This document shows positions 1 to 7,726 of a DNA stretch of 18,854 nt, in pieces; position 1 is the first letter of the stretch; the number at the start of each line of letters is the position of its first letter. The stretch comes from Acidaminobacter sp. (GTDB lineage: Bacteria; Bacillota_A; Clostridia; Peptostreptococcales; Acidaminobacteraceae), in NCBI GenBank assembly GCA_009881125.1, contig WXFH01000057.1, positions 1 to 18,854 of the forward strand. The letters are read 5' to 3'. The notes beneath the pieces are model-generated. The model worked only from the letters and a program-made list of their open reading frames with translations. It was not told where the DNA came from and ran no database searches. Position numbers and translations under genes: made by a program.

Positions 1-61
1 CCAAGCCCCTTTCTAAATGATTGTCTCAGCAACAACATTTTAAGGAGCAAAAGATATAAGT

Positions 62-88
62 GCATTATTTTTTTGAAAAAAATAATGC
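62..88. repeat. Perfect A/T-rich palindrome
   Basis: GCATTATTTTTTT (62-74) is followed by one G (75) and then its exact reverse complement AAAAAAATAATGC (76-88), giving 13-bp arms. As RNA it would fold only with a loop opened from the A/U arms. The right arm is also the left flank of the next hairpin (about 80-118), so the two folds compete. It could be the joined halves of two terminator-like elements. No protein-binding role can be assigned. Confidence 0.6.
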
Positions 89-118
89 TGGGGAGGAATT
101 ACCCACCCCAACATTTAT
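80..118. terminator. Terminator-like hairpin upstream of the UPF0182 gene
   Basis: TGGGG (89-93) pairs with CCCCA (106-110) around a GG/CC-containing loop. The stem can continue through AATG (84-87) with CATT (112-115) across a C/A mismatch. An A-run precedes it, and a T-rich stretch lies at 128-134 after a short gap. This fits a terminator for a gene left of the window, possibly acting in both directions. The missing immediate T-run keeps the call tentative. Confidence 0.4.
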
Positions 119-212
119 TATAGAGCCTTTTTTTCTTGAAGTGTGAGGCAATTGTGTGGTGGCCGTTTATTCGGGGTATCAACAGATTGAAACCTTGAAA
201 GGGGATGCCCTT

Positions 213-2993
213 ATGAAAAAAGAATGGAACAAAATTTTGCCGCCAATTTTAGGTGGGGTGTTGCTGCTATTTGTTTTCGGAGATCAGATTTTGGCTTTTG
301 CAGCAGATTATCAATGGTTTAAAATGTTGGGTTACACAGAAACCTTCTTTGTTGAAATCAAGACAAAATTGATGATTTGGGTCCCGCTTTCACTGATCCT
401 CTCAGTGGCGCTCAGCCTGTATTTCATCAAATTATTCGACAAGTATATAAAATTAGGGCAAATCTTTATTTCCAAGCCGGAACTTGCTAAGTCAAAAAAA
501 TTCCTGGTAATGCTTTCTGTTGGCTTGGGCATATTTTTGTCGTGGGTATCGACCGGTGAGCTTTGGTTGAAAATATTATTCTTCTTAAACAGAAATTCAT
601 TTGGTGTTGAAGACCCAATATTTGGTAATGACGCATCTTTCTACATCTTCTCAAAGCCTATGATTGAGAATCTGATGAGCCTCGGCATTTTCACAACCCT
701 TGTGATCATTGTGGCGACACTTGTCTTTTATTCTCTTGTATTTAAGCAATATCCGCCTTCAGAAGGTACGGTTTATTATTTGGACAGAACTGCTGGCATT
801 CCAAATGTAATTAGTTTTTTCAAACGGGACATTTTGAGAAATGCTGTGAAGCGACTCGCTACTTTAGGCGCGCTCTTTTTCGTATTATTGGGAAGTTTCT
901 TCCTGCTGATGACCTATGATCTCGTCTATTCTCCACGGGGAGCGGCTTTCGGGGCAAGTTACACGGATGTCGCGGTTACACTGAAAGGGTATATTGCGCT
1001 GGCCATTGTTTCTTTTATCTCAGCTGTACTTTTTTTTGTAGGCATGGTGAAGGAGAAAAAGCGTTTAATCGCAGCGGGTCCGGTCGCAATCGTGTTTATT
1101 GGCATTATCACTTCGGTGATCGCCTTTGGGGTTCAAAGATTAATTGTAGAGCCGGATGAAATTTCAAAAGAGCAGCCCTATATTGAATACAACATTGCTT
1201 TTACCCAAAAAAGCTTTAATCTCGACCAGGTTGAGTCGAGGGAATTTCCTGTCAATCAGGAGCTGACCGCAAAAGATCTTGAAGAAAATGAAGCAACCAT
1301 CCGAAACATTCGCATCAATGACGAAACGCCATTGCTTCAGACGTTTAACCAATTGCAGAGTTTGAGGCTCTATTATCAGTTCAGCAATATAAGCATGGAT
1401 AGGTATGTCATTGATGGCCAATACAGACAAGTCTTTCTGGCTCCGAGGGAACTGAACACTGATAAACTGACAGAGAAAGCAAAGACTTGGATTAATCTGC
1501 ACTTGAAATATACTCACGGTTATGGCGTGGTCGTGGCGCCGGTCAACGAAGTCACCCCTGAAGGCCAGCCAAAGCTCATGGTTAGAAATATTCCGCCGAC
1601 CACAGAGACGGATTTGAAGCTGACTAGGCCGGAGATTTATTTTGGTCTTCTGACAGATCAATATATTATCACAGGGACGAATGAGGATGAGTTCGACTAT
1701 CCGAGCGGCTCCGACAACACAGAAACCCGTTATGAAGGCATTGACGGCATCAGTCTGAGTGGCGCGAACAGATTCCTCTATGCAATCACTCAGCGCAGTA
1801 TGAGATTGCTTTTTTCTGATAATATTACTGCGGACAGCCGAATCCATTATACTAGAGACGTCATTGACCGCGCTGCTAAAATTGCGCCATTCTTAATTTA
1901 CGAGCATGACCCCTATATGGTCATGAACCAGGAGGATGGCAAACTGTATTGGATTGTGGACGCCTATACAGCGACTGCGGATTATCCATATTCTCAGCGA
2001 TACGGGTTTAAAGGCTATATTGTCAATTATGTTCGAAACTCGGTCAAAATTGTCGTAGACGCTTATAATGGCACAATTGATTATTACGTCTTTGATGAAA
2101 GCGACCCTATGATCCAGACCTATAAAAATATTTACAAGGATTTGTTTAAACCTGCGTCTGAGCTTCCCGCAGGCTTGCAGCAGCATATAAAGTATCCGCG
2201 GGACTTATTTGACCTGCAGGCAGAGGTATATAGACTTTATCACATCAATAACCCGGTTGTTTTTTATAATGGTGAGGATGCCTGGGATATCGCTAATGAA
2301 AAATATCTGGACCAGATTGAGAAAGCGAAGTCAAACTACGTCATGTTTAAGTTGCCTGAGGAAGACACCGAAGAGTTCGCTTTGATTTTACCGTTCACGC
2401 CGCGTGAAAAGGCAAACATGACCAGTCTGCTCGTCGCGAGAAATGATGGCGAAAACTATGGCAAACTTTTTGTATATCGTTTTCCAAAGGACAAGACCAT
2501 TGATGGCCCTATGATGATCGAGTCCAGAATTGATCAGGATTCTACCATTTCACCTCAGTTCACCTTATGGGGTCAGGAAGGCTCAAATGTTCTCAGGGGT
2601 AATGTCATTGTGGTTCCGGTCAATAATTCACTGCTCTATATTGAACCGATCTTTATTCAGGCAGACAATGTCAACAGTCTGCCTGAAACGAAACGGGTTA
2701 TAGTTGGCTATCGCGACAAGGTCGTGATGGAGCAAACTCTGGACCTTGCTTTGGAGCGAATTTTCGGTGCTGTGTCAGAAACAGATCCGCAGCTGCCGTC
2801 TGAAGGTGGTTTCCCACAGCTGGAGGGTGAAGAATTAGATGCTGTTTTGAACCAAGTCAGATCTGTCTATGACGAGTTAACGCGTTCGCTGAGTGAAATT
2901 CAAAAAATTATTCAGCAGTTGGAAACACAAATGGAAAGTCAGAAAGAGACCACTCCCGAAGGTGATGCGGCAGAACCGGCAGTGACGCCTTAG
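213..2993 (+). CDS. UPF0182 family large integral membrane protein
   Basis: This 926-residue protein has the UPF0182 (COG1615) layout: about seven hydrophobic segments in the first 315 residues (near 8-28, 52-72, 95-115, 155-178, 218-240, 262-283 and 290-315), then a large, probably extracellular, soluble region. Family-like motifs include PYIEYNIAFTQKSFNLD just after the last membrane segment and the IVDAYTATADYPYS stretch in the soluble part. The molecular function of the family is unknown. The ATG at 213 is preferred because GGGG at 201-204 lies eight bases before it and the protein then begins MKKEW. An upstream in-frame GTG at 156 would add 19 non-hydrophobic residues without a good ribosome binding site. 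The last 40 residues are glutamine- and glutamate-rich, helical and likely coiled. It appears to be monocistronic, since a 260-base gap follows. Confidence 0.93.
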   Translation: MKKEWNKILPPILGGVLLLFVFGDQILAFAADYQWFKMLGYTETFFVEIKTKLMIWVPLSLILSVALSLYFIKLFDKYIKLGQIFISKPELAKSKKFLVMLSVGLGIFLSWVSTGELWLKILFFLNRNSFGVEDPIFGNDASFYIFSKPMIENLMSLGIFTTLVIIVATLVFYSLVFKQYPPSEGTVYYLDRTAGIPNVISFFKRDILRNAVKRLATLGALFFVLLGSFFLLMTYDLVYSPRGAAFGASYTDVAVTLKGYIALAIVSFISAVLFFVGMVKEKKRLIAAGPVAIVFIGIITSVIAFGVQRLIVEPDEISKEQPYIEYNIAFTQKSFNLDQVESREFPVNQELTAKDLEENEATIRNIRINDETPLLQTFNQLQSLRLYYQFSNISMDRYVIDGQYRQVFLAPRELNTDKLTEKAKTWINLHLKYTHGYGVVVAPVNEVTPEGQPKLMVRNIPPTTETDLKLTRPEIYFGLLTDQYIITGTNEDEFDYPSGSDNTETRYEGIDGISLSGANRFLYAITQRSMRLLFSDNITADSRIHYTRDVIDRAAKIAPFLIYEHDPYMVMNQEDGKLYWIVDAYTATADYPYSQRYGFKGYIVNYVRNSVKIVVDAYNGTIDYYVFDESDPMIQTYKNIYKDLFKPASELPAGLQQHIKYPRDLFDLQAEVYRLYHINNPVVFYNGEDAWDIANEKYLDQIEKAKSNYVMFKLPEEDTEEFALILPFTPREKANMTSLLVARNDGENYGKLFVYRFPKDKTIDGPMMIESRIDQDSTISPQFTLWGQEGSNVLRGNVIVVPVNNSLLYIEPIFIQADNVNSLPETKRVIVGYRDKVVMEQTLDLALERIFGAVSETDPQLPSEGGFPQLEGEELDAVLNQVRSVYDELTRSLSEIQKIIQQLETQMESQKETTPEGDAAEPAVTP

Positions 2994-3131
2994 TAGAACC
3001 GGTACAGTGATTTTGAAATTCCTGTGTAAAAGTATGTTCACCCTGTTGGCTCATTTCAGGCTTATAATCCATTTTAATATTGCACAGTTATTTTGGAATG
3101 TACTACTAGTGACTGAAAAATAAATGCCAGG

Positions 3132-3162
3132 CCAGGGAGGGGAATTAAATCTGCCTCCCTGG
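3132..3162. terminator. Hairpin in the 260-base gap after the UPF0182 gene
   Basis: CCAGGGAGG (3132-3140) and CCTCCCTGG (3154-3162) form a perfect 9-bp GC-rich stem with a 13-base loop. On the plus strand no T-run follows, although an A-run lies at 3172-3177. The left flank, GAAAAATAAATGCC, and the GGGAGG...AATTA arm resemble the element at 75-101. Termination of the upstream gene is the simplest reading. The rest of 2994-3255 holds only the promoter-like bases noted separately. Confidence 0.45.
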
Positions 3163-3196
3163 TTAATGTGAAAAAATAGCAGTTATAATTTCGTGT

Positions 3197-3224
3197 TTGT
3201 TCGCGCTTTGATGGTGTATAATAA
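3197..3224 (+). promoter_or_regulatory. Candidate promoter for the HAD/alarmone operon
   Basis: TTGTTC at 3197-3202 is followed, 16 bases on, by TAATAA (3219-3224). An overlapping perfect TATAAT lies at 3217-3222, but only 14 bases from that -35. The site is 30-40 bases before the GTG start and just after the hairpin, which is where a promoter for this operon should be. The ambiguous spacing limits confidence. Confidence 0.4.
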
Positions 3225-3255
3225 TAGAGGTGTCATTTCAAAGGGGGGACGTCTC

Positions 3256-3942
3256 GTGTTCGGTCATCTGTTGATCTTTGATATTGACGGGACGCTGATG
3301 TCATGTGGCGGAAGCGGCAGGAAGTCAATGAATGACGCTTTTTTGGAAGTGTTTAGTATTAAAAACGGATTTGAAAAAGTCAATATGGCTGGGTGTCTGG
3401 ATAGAGCGATTCTTAGGACCTCTCTTGAGATTCATCAGGTAAAGCTGGAAGATGAAGCCTCCTTTTTCAGTTTATATGGGTATCATTTGAAGAAAAATCT
3501 TCAGAACAATCCTGGTGTTATGGCTTACGCAGGCGTTGAAACGCTGCTTGAGGCACTTGCGGTTAGGCCGGACGTTCTGTGTACAGTGGGTACAGGCAAT
3601 TGTGAAATAGGCGCATATGAGAAACTCAAAGCAGTTCAGCTTCACGATCGATTTATTCTTGGTGGGTATGGCGACCATCACGATACCAGAGCACAACTGA
3701 TTCAGCATGTCATTGATCAGGCGGAGTTTCGTTATGGTCATCAGCATCAGGGCTACAATACGGTTGTCATAGGGGACACGCCTTTAGATATAGAAAGCGG
3801 AAAAGCTGTTGGTGCAATGACGGTAGCAGTGGCAACCGGAAATTTTTCTAAAGAGCAGTTAGCTTTACATGCGCCAGATCTTTTGCTTAATGATTTGACG
3901 GATACAGACGAATTTCTTTTCCGGACAGGTCTAAGCGTCTAA
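3256..3942 (+). CDS. HAD-superfamily hydrolase (phosphoglycolate phosphatase-like)
   Basis: This is a 228-residue phosphatase of the haloacid dehalogenase superfamily. Motif I is FDIDGTL with nucleophile D9 and acid/base D11. A threonine-containing TVGTGN stretch fits motif II. GDTPLD at about 173-178 is the magnesium-binding motif IV. A helical cap domain lies between motifs I and II, as in PGP/Gph-type subfamily I enzymes that dephosphorylate small phosphorylated metabolites; the substrate cannot be read from sequence. The GTG at 3256 is chosen because AAGGGGGG (3241-3248) sits seven bases upstream and the DxD motif then starts at residue 9. An in-frame GTG at 3193 overlaps the promoter region and is unlikely. 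The small alarmone synthetase gene follows by 23 bases, so the two are probably co-transcribed. Confidence 0.9.
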   Translation: MFGHLLIFDIDGTLMSCGGSGRKSMNDAFLEVFSIKNGFEKVNMAGCLDRAILRTSLEIHQVKLEDEASFFSLYGYHLKKNLQNNPGVMAYAGVETLLEALAVRPDVLCTVGTGNCEIGAYEKLKAVQLHDRFILGGYGDHHDTRAQLIQHVIDQAEFRYGHQHQGYNTVVIGDTPLDIESGKAVGAMTVAVATGNFSKEQLALHAPDLLLNDLTDTDEFLFRTGLSV

Positions 3943-3965
3943 TAGTGCATTCGGGAGGTGGCATC

Positions 3966-4811
3966 ATGGAGCATAAGGTCAGAGAATGGAAGCAGATCTT
4001 AATCCCATATGAACAGGCAGTGGAAGAACTTAAAGTCAAGTTCAAAGCAATCAGAAAAGAATACCGGGACATGAATGAGTATTCTCCTATTGAGTTTATT
4101 ACAGGACGGGTTAAACGCATTTCAAGCATACTTGAAAAATGCAAAAGATATAACATCCCTGAAGAAAACATAGACGAAATGGAAGACATTGCAGGCATCC
4201 GGGTTATGTGCCAGTTTATTGATGACATTTACAAAGTGGTGGACTTAATTCGCGCAAGAGATGGAAAAGATCTCAAGATTGTTTATGAAAAAGATTATAT
4301 TGGCAATCCGAAAGACAGTGGCTATAAGAGCTACCACATCATCATAAGTTATCCTGTACAGACTGCTTTTGGAACCAAAGAGGTTTTGGCAGAGCTTCAA
4401 ATTCGTACGCTGGCCATGAACTTTTGGGCGACTATTGAGCATTCCTTGAACTATAAATATCAGGATAAGCTGCCTCTGGACATTAAGGCAAGACTGAAAA
4501 AAACTGCTGATGCAGCGGCAATGCTCGATTTGGAGATGAGTGACATCCGAAATGAAATTATCCGGGCACAGCTCATGTTTGAACAAAAATCAAATTTGGT
4601 CAGCGATATCATGGAGAATCTGGAAGTCTTAATATCGCTTGGGAGAAAAGCTGAAGCCTTCGAATTTCAAGAGAGATTTGACCTGTTGTGGGAAAATGGA
4701 AGCGAAAAAGAACTTGAAGAACTTTTACATGAAATCAAATTGACGCTTCCGCGATTCAGGATGTTTGAAAATGCTGATCGCGACCATGGGGCTGAATCGC
4801 CGAATCTATAA
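3966..4811 (+). CDS. Small alarmone synthetase ((p)ppGpp synthetase, RelA/SpoT nucleotidyltransferase domain)
   Basis: The 281-residue protein has a synthetase domain only, with no HD hydrolase, TGS or ACT domain, as in RelQ/YjbM and RelP/YwaC. It should transfer pyrophosphate from ATP to GDP, GTP or GMP. Visible motifs are RVKRISSILEKC (about 48-59), MEDIAGIRV (72-80, D74 and R79), GYKSYH (119-124) and ELQIRT (143-148, metal/nucleotide-binding E143), then WATIEH (154-159). The family is usually 200-230 residues; here about 80 extra helical, charged residues follow the catalytic core. The ATG at 3966 has GGGAGG (3953-3958) upstream; an earlier in-frame GTG at 3945 would precede this site. It sits between two phosphatase-like genes. 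A separate long Rel enzyme, if present, lies outside the window. RelQ versus RelP type was not resolved. Confidence 0.92.
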   Translation: MEHKVREWKQILIPYEQAVEELKVKFKAIRKEYRDMNEYSPIEFITGRVKRISSILEKCKRYNIPEENIDEMEDIAGIRVMCQFIDDIYKVVDLIRARDGKDLKIVYEKDYIGNPKDSGYKSYHIIISYPVQTAFGTKEVLAELQIRTLAMNFWATIEHSLNYKYQDKLPLDIKARLKKTADAAAMLDLEMSDIRNEIIRAQLMFEQKSNLVSDIMENLEVLISLGRKAEAFEFQERFDLLWENGSEKELEELLHEIKLTLPRFRMFENADRDHGAESPNL

Positions 4812-4862
4812 GGGTGCCTTGAACTCACCCTGCAAATCCAATGACAGTCACGGGGTGATTAT

Positions 4863-5576
4863 GTGGCGCTTTATGCCATTGCAGACACGCATCTGAGCTT
4901 CACGGTTGAAAAACCTATGGATGTTTTTGGCGGTGTTTGGACAGATTATATAGAAAAAATAAGAGAGAACTGGGTGGCCCTTATTAAGCCCGAGGATGTT
5001 GTCATCCTGGCGGGTGACATAACCTGGGCGATGCGGCTTGAGGAAGCGGACGCGGATTTTGAGTTTCTTGATCAGCTGCCAGGCCAGAAAATCGTCTTAA
5101 AAGGCAACCACGATTACTGGTGGTCCTCAGTCAAGAAGATGCAGACACGGTGGCCTAATTTTAAGTTTTTGTATAATAATTTTCAGGTATATTCCGACGT
5201 TTCCATTTGCGGGACGCGGGGCTGGGTATGTCCTGGCAGCAATGGCTTTACGGAAAAGGATGAAGCCATTTATCAGCGTGAACTGCTTCGACTTGAAAAC
5301 AGCCTGAAGCAGGCAAAAGCCGCCGGTTTCCAGAGAATAATCGGTGTGCTTCACTATGCGCCCACAAACGAAAAGATGGAGTCGAGCGGGTTTACTGAAC
5401 TCTTTGAACGCTATGGCGTTGAATTAGTGGTTTACGGCCATCTCCATACAGAATTCGGATTTAAAGCAGGTATCGCCGGGAATTTTGGCGGAGTGGAATA
5501 CCGCTTGGTATCTGCGGATTACAGAGCTTTTATCCCCCTGTGTTTATTAGAGGAAAAGAACGAGGAGAACTCATGA
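4863..5576 (+). CDS. Calcineurin-like metallophosphoesterase
   Basis: This 237-residue cytoplasmic protein carries a full set of metallophosphoesterase metal ligands: DTH (D8, H10), GD (D52), GNHD (N82, H83), H164 in LHYAPTN, and GHLH (H193, H195). The fold hydrolyses phosphomono- or phosphodiesters using two metal ions; the substrate is unknown. Start is GTG at 4863 with GGGGTG (4852-4857) upstream, which places DTH at the usual extreme N-terminus. A 51-base gap separates it from the alarmone synthetase, and its stop overlaps the next gene's ATG by ATGA, so translation is coupled downstream. Its place next to a (p)ppGpp synthetase suggests, but does not show, a role in nucleotide turnover. 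A role as a housekeeping phosphodiesterase is equally possible. Confidence 0.88.
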   Translation: MALYAIADTHLSFTVEKPMDVFGGVWTDYIEKIRENWVALIKPEDVVILAGDITWAMRLEEADADFEFLDQLPGQKIVLKGNHDYWWSSVKKMQTRWPNFKFLYNNFQVYSDVSICGTRGWVCPGSNGFTEKDEAIYQRELLRLENSLKQAKAAGFQRIIGVLHYAPTNEKMESSGFTELFERYGVELVVYGHLHTEFGFKAGIAGNFGGVEYRLVSADYRAFIPLCLLEEKNEENS

Positions 5577-6139
5577 ACGAAACAGACAATAGACTTTCCG
5601 GATCTGCAAAACTGTTCCTGTCGGAGTTTTTCGAACAGCGGACCAGTCTTATAAATCAGTTGGAATCTGGGACGATCTCTAAGCGGTATTATTTGGAGCA
5701 ATGTCACGACTATTTTGAAAAGCGTGGGATCACGCCTTTCAAACCCCAGGCGTCGACTTTTGAAGAGGGCCTGGTGAATTATCAGTATCACAATACTTAC
5801 GCGAAATTCTACAAGATGATGATAGATGAGAGTTATACGGCAGCTTATGCAGAATTGAAAGCCTTTGAGAAAAAAATGGATGACCATTACCTCCAAAAGG
5901 ACCGTGCTACACAGGAAATGCTGGAACTTGTGGACTATATCAATGTAGAGGCTTATTATCTTGAGATGAGGTCTGAGCGTCTTTCGGGGAAGCTTTTTGA
6001 GATAGTCTTCACCGACCGTCCCATGGCGATCCTGCATTCCATGGATGTCAGAATTCAACGCAAACTCAAAATGCAAGGCTGTTTTTTAGAGAGTCCCAAA
6101 AGATCGTTGATTGATGATTATGTAAATACTAAGTATTAA
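5573..6139 (+). CDS. Conserved-looking protein of unknown function, last gene of the alarmone operon
   Basis: I do not recognise this 188-residue protein. It is soluble, has no signal peptide or membrane segment, and looks almost wholly alpha-helical, with many aromatic residues (for example SKRYYLEQCHDYFEKRG near 36-52 and YQYHNTYAKFYKMM near 70-83). No catalytic motif is evident. The ATG at 5573 overlaps the previous TGA (ATGA), and GAGGAG (5562-5567) lies just before it; an earlier in-frame ATG at 5540 would sit inside the metallophosphoesterase gene and is rejected. Translational coupling to the metallophosphoesterase, in a unit with a (p)ppGpp synthetase, suggests a shared physiological context. 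Uncharacterised helical families of about this size are common in Clostridia, and this may be one of them. Confidence 0.8.
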   Translation: MNETDNRLSGSAKLFLSEFFEQRTSLINQLESGTISKRYYLEQCHDYFEKRGITPFKPQASTFEEGLVNYQYHNTYAKFYKMMIDESYTAAYAELKAFEKKMDDHYLQKDRATQEMLELVDYINVEAYYLEMRSERLSGKLFEIVFTDRPMAILHSMDVRIQRKLKMQGCFLESPKRSLIDDYVNTKY

Positions 6140-6229
6140 TATGCGAAAGATCATATCAAAAATGAAAAATTAGCGTAAGGCCTCAACTTTTGGTTATCTA
6201 TATATTAGAAGTCGAAAGGAGGAATCAAC

Positions 6230-6658
6230 ATGATCAATGTTCCTATTTTTGAGCCGGGAGAATTCCTGACAATCCAAAAAATCGTTACCGAGGATGACAC
6301 CGCAATCCATTATGGCTCCGGCGCACTCGACACTTTGCTCGCAACACCAAGTCTCGTTGCTTTAATGATTGAAGCCGCCACCAGACTGATTGACAGTCGA
6401 CTTCCAGAAGGTTATGTATCTGTTGGCAAGTCATTATCTGTTACCCACGAAAAACCGACTGTTTTAGGTGAAACAGTAACTATTAAGGTTTCAGTCGTCA
6501 GTCAGGAAAGCAACTATATCCAGCTTGAGACAGAAGCATTTGATGAAGAAGGGGTAATTGGACACGGCAAACTGGATCGTTTTGTAGTCAATAAAACAAG
6601 ACTCATGGAAAAGGCTACAGAAGACGCGCTCTCAAGCCAAATTGGTGTAAACGTCTGA
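6230..6658 (+). CDS. FlK-like hotdog-fold thioesterase
   Basis: The 142-residue protein matches the fluoroacetyl-CoA thioesterase-like (FlK) branch of the hotdog fold. LLATPSLVALMIEAA (36-50) is the central helix, and SVGKSLSVTHEKPTVLGETV (64-83) and GHGKLDRFVV (111-120) are the following strands. The catalytic threonine, glutamate and histidine of FlK appear to correspond to T39, E48 and H73, judged by position only. Members hydrolyse small acyl-CoAs; many bacteria that never meet fluoroacetate carry such proteins, so a general acyl-CoA housekeeping role is more likely. The ATG is preceded by AAAGGAGG (6215-6222), a near-ideal ribosome binding site. It lies 90 bases after the alarmone operon and 40 bases before a terminator, so it could be either the tail of that operon or a single gene. 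I see no convincing promoter in 6140-6229. Confidence 0.85.
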   Translation: MINVPIFEPGEFLTIQKIVTEDDTAIHYGSGALDTLLATPSLVALMIEAATRLIDSRLPEGYVSVGKSLSVTHEKPTVLGETVTIKVSVVSQESNYIQLETEAFDEEGVIGHGKLDRFVVNKTRLMEKATEDALSSQIGVNV

Positions 6659-6697
6659 TTCCACTTCATTTTCTGAAAACAGTCCAATTAACTTATT

Positions 6698-6729
6698 AGC
6701 CTTCCATTGATCTCGGTGGAAGGCTTTTT
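6698..6729 (+). terminator. Rho-independent terminator after the thioesterase gene
   Basis: AGCCTTCCA (6698-6706) pairs perfectly with TGGAAGGCT (6717-6725) around a 10-base loop and is followed by a run of T ending at 6729. It lies 40 bases after the thioesterase stop and closes that transcript. Confidence 0.88.
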
Positions 6730-6795
6730 ACTTGTTCCTGACTAAGCCTCCTTTGACTGGGTAAAGATGTAGAAAAGCTTTGAGGAGGGCTGGCT

Positions 6796-7683
6796 TTGAA
6801 GATTGATACCAGTAAATATCGTGTGGATGAAGGCCAAAAGGTAGACCTCAAGGATTGGCCTACTAAGGTAAAGTCTTATTACGACTCAAAAAAAATCTAC
6901 AAAGAGCAGCTTGGGATCTACAAGGAAAAAATGACCGAGGAACAGAATATGTTCTATGCCCAGGATCGCTATTCACTCCTTTTGATTTTTCAAGCTATGG
7001 ATGCCGCCGGAAAAGATGGCGCAATCAAACATGTCATGTCCGGTGTGAATCCACAGGGCTGCCAGGTCTATAGTTTTAAGCAGCCTAGTGCGGAGGAGCT
7101 GGACCATGACTTTTTGTGGCGAACCACCTGTCGTCTTCCTGAACGTGGACGTATAGGAATTTTCAACCGTTCTTATTATGAAGAGGTGCTGGTGGCTAAA
7201 GTACATCCGGAATTATTGGCAAATCAAAGACTGCCAAAAGAAATCGAAAACGGGAAGAATTTTTGGGAGAAGCGGTATGAGTCCATTGCGGATTTCGAAA
7301 AGCATCTCATCAGAAATGGCACACGGGTCATCAAATTCTTTTTGCACGTTTCATCTGATGAACAAGCGAGAAGGTTTCTTGACCGGATTGAAGAACCTGA
7401 GAAGAACTGGAAGATGAGCCTGGGTGATATAGAAGAACGAAAGTTTTGGAATGACTACAGGAAGGCCTACGAAGACTGTCTTGAGGCCACCAGCAAAAAA
7501 CACGCGCCATGGTTTGTTATTCCGGCGGATGATAAGAAAAATGCGCGTCTGATAATCTCACAGGTTATACTCGAGGCGTTTGATGATATGGAATTACAAT
7601 ATCCGGAAGTTTCTGACACCCATAGAGAAGAACTCTTGAGAATCAAAGGAGACCTTGAAGCAATTCTAAATTCGGAAGAATAG
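6796..7683 (+). CDS. ppk2: Polyphosphate kinase 2 family (polyphosphate:nucleotide phosphotransferase)
   Basis: The 295-residue protein is a one-domain PPK2. It has Walker [11 protein letters not shown] (66-75), a Walker B-like [12 protein letters not shown] (120-131) and the conserved tail around [17 protein letters not shown] and [12 protein letters not shown]. These enzymes use inorganic polyphosphate to phosphorylate nucleotides. The sequence most resembles the polyP:nucleotide phosphotransferase branch (TIGR03709-like), which acts on AMP or other NMPs and NDPs rather than synthesising polyphosphate, but the class is an inference. Start is TTG at 6796 with GAGGAGGG (6782-6789) in place; no nearby ATG fits. 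It follows a strong terminator, so it must have its own promoter in 6730-6795, although I could not identify one convincingly. The PgpA-like gene follows by 43 bases. No PPK1 or exopolyphosphatase is present here. Confidence 0.93.
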   Translation: MKIDTSKYRVDEGQKVDLKDWPTKVKSYYDSKKIYKEQLGIYKEKMTEEQNMFYAQDRYSLLLIFQAMDAAGKDGAIKHVMSGVNPQGCQVYSFKQPSAEELDHDFLWRTTCRLPERGRIGIFNRSYYEEVLVAKVHPELLANQRLPKEIENGKNFWEKRYESIADFEKHLIRNGTRVIKFFLHVSSDEQARRFLDRIEEPEKNWKMSLGDIEERKFWNDYRKAYEDCLEATSKKHAPWFVIPADDKKNARLIISQVILEAFDDMELQYPEVSDTHREELLRIKGDLEAILNSEE

Positions 7684-7726
7684 AAATTACTTTTTTTAAA
7701 GAATAGTGAAAGGACCGGGTGAAGAC

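Noticed and set aside
1164..1847. 227-codon open frame on the minus strand within the UPF0182 gene
   Set aside because: It lies wholly opposite a well-supported gene, has no recognisable motif or ribosome binding site, and is a shadow frame.
3063..3068. TATAAT in the gap after the UPF0182 gene
   Set aside because: No -35 box at a proper distance and it would lie upstream of the hairpin at 3132-3162.
4811..4831. AGGGTG/CACCCT hairpin after the alarmone synthetase gene
   Set aside because: Only six base pairs, no T-run, and it lies inside a closely spaced operon, so it is unlikely to be a terminator.
5519..6076. 185-codon minus-strand open frame opposite the unknown gene at 5573-6139
   Set aside because: The plus-strand frame has a strong ribosome binding site, an ATGA overlap and operon context; the minus frame has none.
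6753..6758. TTGACT as a -35 box for ppk2
   Set aside because: No acceptable -10 sequence occurs 16-18 bases downstream; the region there reads AAGCTT.
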